16,808 nucleotides of DNA from Candidatus Adiutrix sp. (GTDB taxonomy: Bacteria > Desulfobacterota > Desulfarculia > Adiutricales > Adiutricaceae): NCBI GenBank assembly GCA_031285975.1, contig JAITVE010000114.1:1-16808 (forward strand). The letters run 5' to 3'. The notes beneath the pieces are model-generated. The model worked only from the letters and a program-made list of their open reading frames with translations, had not been told where the DNA came from and made no database searches. Shown here in pieces: positions 1 through 5,694 of the stretch. The position numbers and the translations under genes were made by a program. Each line of letters opens with the position of its first letter. The first letter of the stretch is position 1.

Positions 1-920
1 GTGGCCATGCACAGGGCCGTGGGGGCATCAATGCCGCCCAGGGAAGCGACGTGCGTAATCATTCTGAGAATGCCTAAAGAGACAACCCCGGTGCCGCTGG
101 GGGCATCGTTACCGATAATGAAGCGATCCAGCGCGTTCGCTTTTTTGGCTTCGGCCAAGGCGATGTTGGCGGCCACGTTGTTGCCGCAGTGCACCAGTTC
201 CAGCCAGAATTTGGTCTGGGTGACCAGCTTCTTGATTTCATCCGGCGACACGGCGGTGGGGCCGCCGTTGATATGGGAGACGATGTCCGGGTTGATGGCC
301 ATGACCTGCTCGGCCGTGACCGTGCTGGAGCCGGGGATGGAAGTGCCGCCGGTGTGCATCATGACCTTGAAGCCGTATTTCTTGGCCCAGGCCACCATGG
401 GGGCCGCGTCTTCCGGGGTTTTCACCGAGCCCAGGCCCACTTCGCCCACCAGGCAGAGGCCTTCGGCGGCTAGTTCCTTAAAGTCTTCCTCTTTCAGGCC
501 CTTTTCCAGAATCAGGGCCCCGGCCAGCACTTTGGCCCCGCCGGGACGGAGTTTCTGGAAGGATTTATAGGCCAGGGTGGCCAACGCTTTCGTGCCCGCC
601 CGGTCAGTGGGGCGGCCCGGCAAATGAACCTCCCCGGCAGAAATAAAACTGGTGACGCCGCCGTGGTGGGCGCTGTCGATGAAGTTCAGCTGGCTCTGGC
701 GGGGGGTGAAATCCCCCAGCACCACGTGGCAGTGGGTGTCGAAGAGGCCGGGGGTGACGGTGGTGCCCTTGCAGTCAATGGTCTGATCGGCAGCCGTGCT
801 GAGGCCTTTGCCGATTTCGGCGATGAGGCCGTCTTCAATGAGGATGGAATCCGCGTCCAGCACGGGCTGCTTAATGTCGCCGCTGATGAGGGTTCCGATA
901 TTTTTCAGAAGAATTTTCAT
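1..920 (-). CDS. ena: Enamidase-like amidohydrolase (C-terminus cut by window edge)
   Basis: The first 306 residues of a metal-dependent amidohydrolase are visible; the C-terminal part lies beyond base 1. The protein closely resembles, from memory, the enamidase of Eubacterium barkeri, which hydrolyses 1,4,5,6-tetrahydro-6-oxonicotinate to 2-formylglutarate during nicotinate fermentation. Shared segments include the start (KNIGTLISGDIK), PRQ near residue 73, GRPTDRAGTKAL near 102-113, and HTGGTSIPGSSTVTA near 189-203. Candidate metal ligands are His63 and His65 (DTHCH), Glu160 (GEVGLG, where many amidohydrolases carry a modified Lys), His189, His216 (SHINGG) and Asp272 (GNDAPSG). The family enzyme is cytoplasmic with a binuclear metal centre of about 385 residues. 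The ATG at 920 fits the family start, though no strong ribosome site precedes it. A palindromic repeat and a terminator separate it from the DUF1185 gene upstream, so it may have its own promoter. The substrate could be another cyclic enamide. Confidence 0.88.
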   Translation of the reverse strand, partial: MKILLKNIGTLISGDIKQPVLDADSILIEDGLIAEIGKGLSTAADQTIDCKGTTVTPGLFDTHCHVVLGDFTPRQSQLNFIDSAHHGGVTSFISAGEVHLPGRPTDRAGTKALATLAYKSFQKLRPGGAKVLAGALILEKGLKEEDFKELAAEGLCLVGEVGLGSVKTPEDAAPMVAWAKKYGFKVMMHTGGTSIPGSSTVTAEQVMAINPDIVSHINGGPTAVSPDEIKKLVTQTKFWLELVHCGNNVAANIALAEAKKANALDRFIIGNDAPSGTGVVSLGILRMITHVASLGGIDAPTALCMA

Positions 921-936
921 GGTGTCGCTCTGCTTA

Positions 937-1060
937 GGCACCGTCGAGAAACAACTTGGACGTTTTCCTGACAAGGCGCTCTTGCGTTTGCCGGATTGTT
1001 GGCGGCAAAAGCAAGAGCAACGCCGTCAGGGAGATGCCCAGGTTATTTATCGACGGTTGC
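937..1060 (+). repeat. Dispersed palindromic repeat, copy A (124 bp)
   Basis: This is an imperfect palindrome between the enamidase start and the terminator behind the DUF1185 gene. The outer 27-base arms match at about 20 of 27 positions. The core reads TTTGCCGGATTGTTGGCGGC at 986-1005. It aligns without gaps to the reverse complement of 15005-15128, with about 96 of 124 identical bases counted by eye. Most differences in the conserved half (from about 986) are transitions. It encodes no convincing protein. The six bases TGCTTA occur just outside or overlapping both ends (931-936 and 1058-1063), which could be a target duplication or chance. A mobile MITE-like element, a REP-like element or a structured RNA are all possible. 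Confidence 0.8.
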
Positions 1061-1102
1061 TTATTATAAAACAAACGTCCGGCAAAGCCGCTCTCAAAGT
1101 TT

Positions 1103-1157
1103 AAAACACAAGCAATTGAAAAGCCCGGCTCGGCCGGCTTTTCAATTGCTTGATGTT
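1103..1157. terminator. Strong bidirectional hairpin terminator after the DUF1185 gene
   Basis: A perfect 17-bp stem pairs CAAGCAATTGAAAAGCC (1109-1125) with its complement at 1136-1152, around a 10-base GC-rich loop. Past a one-base bulge the stem extends with AAAACA against TGTTTT, giving T-rich tails on both strands. It lies immediately after the DUF1185 stop codon, so it should end or attenuate that transcript before the enamidase gene. Confidence 0.8.
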
Positions 1158-1748
1158 TTAGCGGAGACCGTCTTCGCCTTTGATTTCGGAAACCTGGAGA
1201 CCGCCGACCCTGGGGTGCGGGCGGCCGGAATCGGTGACCCCGACGATGAGCACCAGCTCGTCGTCAGCCGGAGCGTCCGGGATGCGGACTTCCATGGCGT
1301 CGAAGTGGGAGCGGACAAAGGCCGCGTCTTTGTGGCCGAGGGGCAGGTCAATAGCCGTGCCGGGGCCGCCTTTTTTCTTGGCGGAGGGGAGCAATGCCTT
1401 GCCGCCGCCCACGTTGTCGCGGATGGGTTTGCCGAGGGCGGGGTGCATCAGGGCCGCGCAGTGTTCGCGCTCGCCCGCCATACCGGCGATGGCCGCCTTG
1501 CCGTAGCCCTGCACCTCTTCGGGCTTGATGCCCAAAGCGGTCACGGCCTTTTTGGTCAGGATAGCGCCCAGTTCCTCGCTCCATTTGTAGAAGAGGCTCA
1601 GGTCTTCCTGAAATTTACCGGCATAGGGGTTTTTGAACACGGCGGCGGCGGCGGCTTTGCGGGTGGGGGGGGTGACTTTTTTCCCGCCGTCCGAGCAGGT
1701 TTCTTCAACGATCAGGTAATAGGCTCTAACTTCCAATTCAGCACTCAT
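1158..1748 (-). CDS. Amino acid synthesis family protein (AA_synth, DUF1185)
   Basis: The 196-residue protein fits the AA_synth family (Pfam PF06684, formerly DUF1185) in its start (RAYYLIVEETCSDGGK), its NPYAGKF segment near residue 40, its central GKAAIAGMAGEREH segment and its GDR-free C-terminal half with PRVGGL. Structures in this family show a chorismate-mutase-like fold and a role in amino-acid or amide metabolism has been suggested, but I know of no firmly established reaction. I see no signal peptide or membrane segment. The ATG at 1748 is preferred over the GTG at 1757 because AAGGAG sits 8 bases before it and overlaps the GTG. It lies between the regulator and the enamidase in the same direction. 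By context it may act on the ring-opening product or another intermediate, which is inference. Confidence 0.82.
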   Translation of the reverse strand: MSAELEVRAYYLIVEETCSDGGKKVTPPTRKAAAAAVFKNPYAGKFQEDLSLFYKWSEELGAILTKKAVTALGIKPEEVQGYGKAAIAGMAGEREHCAALMHPALGKPIRDNVGGGKALLPSAKKKGGPGTAIDLPLGHKDAAFVRSHFDAMEVRIPDAPADDELVLIVGVTDSGRPHPRVGGLQVSEIKGEDGLR

Positions 1749-1916
1749 GGTCGGCACTCCTTTTCAGCCGTTCCGCCATACGCGGCGACCGTGTTTTTTA
1801 AAGGGACAGGGGGGACGAAGCCGCCCTGCGAAACATCAGGTCAAGCGCCGGTTCGGAATGCTGAGAGGCTTGCGCCGCAGGGGTTTTTCCGCCCCGTGCG
1901 GCCTGTCCGCCCCGGT
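1749..1916. other. Intergenic gap between regulator and DUF1185 gene
   Basis: These 168 bases hold the ribosome binding site of the DUF1185 gene (GGAG around 1757-1760). The rest is GC-rich, with several short self-complementary stretches but no clear terminator or promoter that I can defend. Confidence 0.4.
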
Positions 1917-2471
1917 TTACCAACTGGGGGGAGAGCAGACCCAGATCATCTTGACCGGCTTTTTACTGTCATTTATCCAGGTGTGGGGCATCAGGGCCGA
2001 AAAATAGGCCATGGTGCCCGCCTTCATTTTGCTGACTTTCCCGTTGAGGGAGATGGTCAGCAGCCCTTCCAGCACATAGACGAACTCCTCGCCGGGGTGG
2101 GTGTAGCTTTCGCGGGCTCCGCCTCCGGGGGGGATGACGGTGAAGAAGGGCTGCATCTTCTTGTTGCCCACCAGCTTGACCATCTGCCGCACGTCGGCGT
2201 CCCAGCCCTTGACCAGCTTGCGGGTCCAGGTTTCCGGGGGGTTGATGCAGGGGTCGTTGATGAGATCGTTCTCAAAAAACTCCGTCAGGGGCACGCCGAG
2301 TTCGTCGGCCAGGGCCTTCAGGGTGTGGATGGAAGGCGAGACTTTTTCGTTTTCCAGCTTGGAAATATAGGCCGCCGTGCGCGAAACCTTATCGGCAAGC
2401 TGTTGCAGCGTAAAGCCTTTCTCTATGCGCAGCCTTCTGACGACGCTGCCTATCTGTAACCCGTTGGCCAT
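1917..2471 (-). CDS. XRE-family regulator with C-terminal cupin domain
   Basis: The 184-residue protein is a transcription regulator of the HTH_3 plus cupin_2 architecture. The helix-turn-helix spans about residues 7-62 (EKGFTLQQLADKVSRTAAYI, SKLENEKVSPS), and the cupin barrel spans about 105-180 (HPGEEFVYVLEG, then PHTWIN). Such proteins usually sense a small molecule through the cupin pocket and control an adjacent catabolic or biosynthetic locus. The ATG at 2471 is preferred because GAGGA lies seven bases upstream; an upstream in-frame ATG would add residues that do not belong to the fold. It is transcribed away from the transporter and hydroxylase genes, so local control of both arms of the divergent locus is likely but inferred. 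The ligand is unknown; the heterocycle or its breakdown product is the natural guess. Confidence 0.9.
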   Translation of the reverse strand: MANGLQIGSVVRRLRIEKGFTLQQLADKVSRTAAYISKLENEKVSPSIHTLKALADELGVPLTEFFENDLINDPCINPPETWTRKLVKGWDADVRQMVKLVGNKKMQPFFTVIPPGGGARESYTHPGEEFVYVLEGLLTISLNGKVSKMKAGTMAYFSALMPHTWINDSKKPVKMIWVCSPPSW

Positions 2472-2529
2472 GTTCCGTCCTCGCTTCATAAAATAATGGT
2501 CAGCCGGGGCTTTGGCCCCAAAAGCACCC

Positions 2530-2558
2530 ATTATACATAAAGCGGGTGACTTATTCCA
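2530..2558 (-). promoter_or_regulatory. Possible promoter of the regulator gene
   Basis: On the minus strand a perfect TATAAT (complement of 2530-2535) lies about 58 bases before the regulator's ATG. The hexamer 17 bases upstream (TGGAAT) matches the -35 consensus poorly, so the promoter may depend on an activator or be weak. Confidence 0.35.
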
Positions 2559-2963
2559 TTTTTCTTCATCACTCCAGGGAGGCTTCTCCCCTCAGGGACG
2601 GGCGCGGGCGTTTTTTTTGAACAAATTTTCCTGTTGCTCGGCCGCCGCCGTCGTTTTTTTGACAACAAGGTTAACGCTTGGGCCCCGGTTTGACTATTTT
2701 TTGATTGCTTTCGGAGCCCAACGGATTTATTGTAACTATTGAGCAGTATCTTAACGGAAGTGAACTTTCTTGTCAATTAATTTTTTAACTGATAGTTTTT
2801 GGCGCGAACCTTTGGCTTGGCGGCAAAAGCCTTTATGGGGCACGGGCAAGCCGGGGCCGGGCCTTTTTGGCGGGCGGGGCGGGCGGCTTGGCGGCGGATG
2901 ATGATGGAAAATAAAAGGGTTTTCCTCACAGTTAAAAAATGTCATTAACGAGCGCTTTTTTCA

Positions 2964-2992
2964 TTGACTTATTCTTGAGCGCGTGTTAAATT
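2964..2992 (+). promoter_or_regulatory. Sigma-70-type promoter for the transporter operon
   Basis: TTGACT (2964-2969) and TAAATT (2987-2992) are separated by exactly 17 bases in an AT-rich block, about 110 bases before the transporter ATG. The nearby 12-bp inverted repeat arm (2929-2940) sits just upstream of the -35 element, a good place for a regulator to bind. Confidence 0.5.
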
Positions 2993-3102
2993 TATTACTC
3001 ATAGTTAATGTAATTTCCACGCGCGGCTCTCCCATCTGAGCGTCATGGGCGGGCGGCACGCGCACCTTCAATAAACGGCAATTCCTACATGGAGGAAGCT
3101 TT

Positions 3103-4146
3103 ATGAGCACTGGTCAACCGGCCCCCGAGAAAATTGGTTTTCTCAAACGCAAAAACATCGAGATTTCTTTTCAGCGCTACGGCATCGAGGCCCTGGGGGC
3201 TATGGCCCTGGGGCTTTTTGCCACTCTTCTGGTCGGCACCATCCTGAAAACCGCGGGCGACGCCGCCGGGGTGGCCTGGCTGAGCGAATTCGGCGTTCTC
3301 GCCCAGTCCATGATGGGCCCCGGCATTGCCGTGGCCGTGGCTTTCGGGCTGAAGTCGCCCCCGCTGGTGCTGTTCGCCTCCACCGTGGTGGGCGCGGCGG
3401 CCGTCAAGTTCGGCGGCGGCCCGGCGGGCTGCTTTGTGGCCGCCCTCATCAGCGCGGAATTCGGCAAAATCGTTTCCAAGGAAACCAAGGTTGACATCCT
3501 GGTGACCCCTCTGGTGGCCATCATCGTCGGCGTGGCCGTGGCCAAGTTCATCGGCCCCCCCATCGGCAGCTTCATGAAGCAGCTGGGCGAGCTCATCATG
3601 TGGGCCACCAACCTTCAGCCTATCCCCATGGGCGTCCTGGTTTCGGTGCTGATGGGCCTGGCCCTCACCGCCCCCATTTCCAGCGCGGCCATCTGCATTA
3701 TGCTGGAACTGAGCGGCCTAGCCGCTGGCGCGGCCACCGTGGGCTGCTGCTGCCAGATGGTGGGTTTCGCCGTGGCCAGCTACCGGGAAAACAAAGTCGG
3801 CGGCCTGGTGGCCATCGGCTTGGGCACCTCCATGCTCCTGGTTCCCAAGATTCTGCGCCACCCCATGATTCTGGTGCCGCCGACCCTGGCCTCGGCCATC
3901 CTCGGCCCCATTGCCACCACCATTATTCCCATGCAGAACGTGCCCATCGGCGCGGGCATGGGCACCTCCGGTCTGGTGGGGCAGATCGGCACCATCACGG
4001 CCATGGGCTTCTCCGCTGGTGTGCTGGTTAAAATCGCCATGTTGCAGATCATCCTCCCGGCTGTTCTGGCCATTGTGTTTTCCGAATTCATGCGGAAAAA
4101 GGGCCTGATTAAGTTCGGCCAGCAGCAGTTGGTGGACATCAACTAA
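3103..4146 (+). CDS. PTS_EIIC_2-type membrane protein, possible substrate permease
   Basis: The 347-residue protein is almost entirely hydrophobic, with roughly eight to ten predicted membrane segments after a short polar N-terminus. It resembles the PTS_EIIC_2 family (PF13303), with repeated Gly/Pro-rich turns such as GPGIAVAVAFGLKSPP, IGPPIGSFMK and GAGMGTSGLVGQIGTITAMG. No EIIA or EIIB domain or gene is in the window and no phosphorylatable His or Cys site is evident, so ordinary sugar phosphotransfer cannot be assumed. The ATG at 3103 follows GGAGG with seven bases between. It leads the plus-strand operon ahead of the molybdenum hydroxylase, which suggests that it imports the hydroxylase's substrate. 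That role is inferred from position only. Confidence 0.8.
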   Translation: MSTGQPAPEKIGFLKRKNIEISFQRYGIEALGAMALGLFATLLVGTILKTAGDAAGVAWLSEFGVLAQSMMGPGIAVAVAFGLKSPPLVLFASTVVGAAAVKFGGGPAGCFVAALISAEFGKIVSKETKVDILVTPLVAIIVGVAVAKFIGPPIGSFMKQLGELIMWATNLQPIPMGVLVSVLMGLALTAPISSAAICIMLELSGLAAGAATVGCCCQMVGFAVASYRENKVGGLVAIGLGTSMLLVPKILRHPMILVPPTLASAILGPIATTIIPMQNVPIGAGMGTSGLVGQIGTITAMGFSAGVLVKIAMLQIILPAVLAIVFSEFMRKKGLIKFGQQQLVDIN

Positions 4147-4174
4147 CCGGGGTTCCGCACCTCTAAACGCCGGA

Positions 4175-4215
4175 GAGCAGGCGGTTCCGCTGAAATTCAG
4201 TTGAACCGCTTGCTC
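4175..4215 (+). other. Intergenic hairpin between transporter and hydroxylase genes
   Basis: GAGCAGGCGGTTC (4175-4187) pairs with 4203-4215 at 12 of 13 positions, and the loop contains a smaller CTGAA/TTCAG stem. No T-run follows, so it is more likely an RNA-stabilising or processing structure than a terminator. The rest of the 173-base gap up to the next gene shows only that gene's GAGGGAG ribosome site. Confidence 0.5.
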
Positions 4216-4319
4216 GGTATCAACGCCTTGGCGACCATTAACTTCGCTCCGGCGGCTCCTGGTTCACACGTTTTTCGCGGGGGTTCGCGCCCTCGTACCG
4301 ACTTGAGGGAGACAGCAGT

Positions 4320-4805
4320 ATGTCAGAAATAACCATTACATTGACCCTGAACGGCGAGAGCCGCGAAGGCCGGGCCCTGCCCGCCCAGACCGCCGTGAGC
4401 TTCCTGCGGGACGTCATGGGCCAGAAAAGCGTCAAAGAGGGCTGCGGCATCGGCGAATGCGGGGCCTGCACCATTATTTTCAACGGCAAGGCCGTCAATT
4501 CCTGCCTGATGCCTGCGGCCCAGCTCAACGGCGCGGTGGTGGAAACCACCGAAGGTTTGGAGAAAAACGGCCAGCCCCACCCCCTGCAAGAAGCCTTCGT
4601 CAAGCATAACGCCATTCAGTGCGGCTATTGCAGCCCCGGCTTTATGATGAACGCCAAGGCTCTGCTCGACCACAGCCCCTCCCCCAGCCGGGAGGAAGTC
4701 ACCAAGGCCCTGGCTGGCAACATCTGCCGCTGCACCGGCTATCAGCAAATTGTTGACGCGGTGATGGACGCCTCTGAAGTGATGCGGAAAGGAGCGGCTT
4801 CATGA
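4320..4805 (+). CDS. Molybdenum hydroxylase, [2Fe-2S] small subunit
   Basis: The 161-residue protein is the iron-sulfur subunit of a xanthine dehydrogenase-family enzyme and carries electrons from the molybdenum site to FAD. The plant-type cluster ligands are Cys42, Cys47, Cys50 (CGIGECGAC) and Cys62. The second cluster ligands are Cys101 and Cys104 (QCGYC) and Cys136 and Cys138 (CRC), in the four-helix C-terminal domain. Length and motif spacing are normal for the family and all eight cysteines are present. The ribosome site GAGGGAG precedes the ATG. Its stop overlaps the next start as ATGA, so translation of the next gene is probably coupled. With an enamidase in the locus, nicotinate dehydrogenase (the role of NdhS in E. 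barkeri) is the leading idea; a purine or other heterocycle hydroxylase is the alternative. Confidence 0.93.
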   Translation: MSEITITLTLNGESREGRALPAQTAVSFLRDVMGQKSVKEGCGIGECGACTIIFNGKAVNSCLMPAAQLNGAVVETTEGLEKNGQPHPLQEAFVKHNAIQCGYCSPGFMMNAKALLDHSPSPSREEVTKALAGNICRCTGYQQIVDAVMDASEVMRKGAAS

Positions 4806-5233
4806 TAGACGTTATGAATTTCCATATCCCGGATCGCTCGGGTATTCAATACCGCCAGCCCGCCACCGTGGCCGAGGCCGTGAAAATTCTGGCCGAAAAC
4901 AAAGGCCGCGCCGCCATCATGGGCGGCGGCACGGATTTGATGATTGACCTGCGCTCCGGCGAGTTCAAGGGCGACCTGCTGGTGGACGTGACCGGCATTG
5001 CCGAGCTTCAGGGCATCCGCGAAGAAAACGGCCGCGTGGTCATCGGGGCTGGGGTCACCATTGAGGAACTGCGCCAGAGCCCCATTGTCAAAGACAAGCT
5101 GCCCGCCCTGGCGGCGGCGGCCGACAAGTTCGCCGGGCTTCAGATTCGCAACCGGGGCACCATCGGCGGCAACGTGGGCCACGCCGCCCCCTGCGGCGAC
5201 ACCCATCCCCCCAGCATTCTGTACGATGGCTAA
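4802..5233 (+). CDS. Molybdenum hydroxylase FAD subunit, N-terminal part (ends at in-frame TAA)
   Basis: These 143 residues are the FAD-binding (FAD_binding_5, CoxM-like) part of the hydroxylase's flavoprotein subunit. The two flavin-binding loops are visible as GGGTDL (41-46) and RGTIGGNVGHAAPCGD (about 118-133). The frame stops at TAA (5231-5233) just after ILYDG, where homologues continue with one more residue and then VELAS. The next codons (5234 onward) continue in the same frame with exactly the expected family sequence, so this is a single gene of about 296 codons interrupted by one nonsense codon. AAA, GAA or CAA could have become TAA by one substitution. Without readthrough the product would lack the rest of the FAD domain and the C-terminal domain. 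No frameshift or other damage is seen. Assembly or sequencing error is possible. Confidence 0.88.
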   Translation: MIDVMNFHIPDRSGIQYRQPATVAEAVKILAENKGRAAIMGGGTDLMIDLRSGEFKGDLLVDVTGIAELQGIREENGRVVIGAGVTIEELRQSPIVKDKLPALAAAADKFAGLQIRNRGTIGGNVGHAAPCGDTHPPSILYDG

Positions 5234-5692
5234 GTGGAACTGGCCAGCGCCGCCGGGAACCGCACCGTGTCCCTGGGCGACACCCTGGCCGGGCCCAACC
5301 GCTCGGCCCTGGCCGAGGGCGAGCTCATTGTGCGCTTCATCCTGACCCCCCAAAAGGCCCGGCTGGCGGATTTCCAAAAGATCGGCCGCCGCAAGGACTT
5401 GGCCATTTCCCGGGTCAGCCTGGCCGCCCTTCTGGATGTGGACGCGGCCGGGAACATCAGCGCCGCCAAAGTGGTGCTGGGGGCCTGTATGCCCACCACC
5501 CGCCGGATGCCGAAAACCGAGGCCTGCCTTGTGGGCAAAAAACCGTCCTGGCCCCTGTTCCGGGAAGCCGCCGCCGCCATGGCCGCTGAAATGATTGAAA
5601 TAACCGGCCGCCGGAAGTCCATCGCGTACAAGGAACCGGCCATTCAGGGCCTCTTTTTGCGCATGATGATTCCCCTGGTTAAGGAGGCCTGA
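5234..5692 (+). CDS. Molybdenum hydroxylase FAD subunit, C-terminal part (after in-frame TAA)
   Basis: These 152 codons carry the end of the FAD-binding domain (VELASAAGNRTVSLGD, residues 1-16 here) and the CO_deh_flav_C domain (KIGRRKDLAISRVSLAALLD near 54-73). They are in frame with the upstream part. GTG directly after the TAA could act as a restart codon, but no ribosome site is seen before it, so independent translation is doubtful. The intact reading frame shows that the interruption is recent, suppressed or an error. The end of this part holds AAGGAGG, the ribosome site of the large-subunit gene two bases downstream. If the two pieces are not joined by readthrough, the enzyme would lack a normal flavin subunit. 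Confidence 0.82.
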   Translation: MELASAAGNRTVSLGDTLAGPNRSALAEGELIVRFILTPQKARLADFQKIGRRKDLAISRVSLAALLDVDAAGNISAAKVVLGACMPTTRRMPKTEACLVGKKPSWPLFREAAAAMAAEMIEITGRRKSIAYKEPAIQGLFLRMMIPLVKEA

Positions 5693-5694
5693 GC

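Larger units (their letters stand above)
2472..3102. promoter_or_regulatory. 631-base divergent regulatory region
   Basis: No convincing gene lies here. The region separates the regulator (minus) from the transporter (plus) and is much more AT-rich than its surroundings in two blocks, about 2650-2800 and 2905-3015. A perfect 12-bp inverted repeat, ATTTTTTAACTG at 2780-2791 and CAGTTAAAAAAT at 2929-2940, brackets a GC-rich stretch. TTAACG occurs near 2671, 2751 and 2945. These are candidate operator elements for the HTH/cupin regulator. The ribosome site GGAGG lies just before the transporter ATG. Confidence 0.5.

Noticed and set aside
1812..1824. GGGACGAAGCCGC here is identical to a 13-mer in both tandem units at 14833 and 14921.
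   Set aside because: A few shared 13-mers are expected by chance in a GC-rich window of this size, and the flanks do not align convincingly.
996..2459. A long plus-strand open frame of 487 codons.
   Set aside because: It runs antisense to the DUF1185 and regulator genes, has low-complexity Gly/Ala/His-rich composition, and is a by-product of GC-rich codon use.
2817..2830. TTGGCGGCAAAAGC matches the core of palindromic repeat copy A exactly.
   Set aside because: The similarity stops at 14 bases and the arms are absent, so a decayed third copy cannot be claimed.
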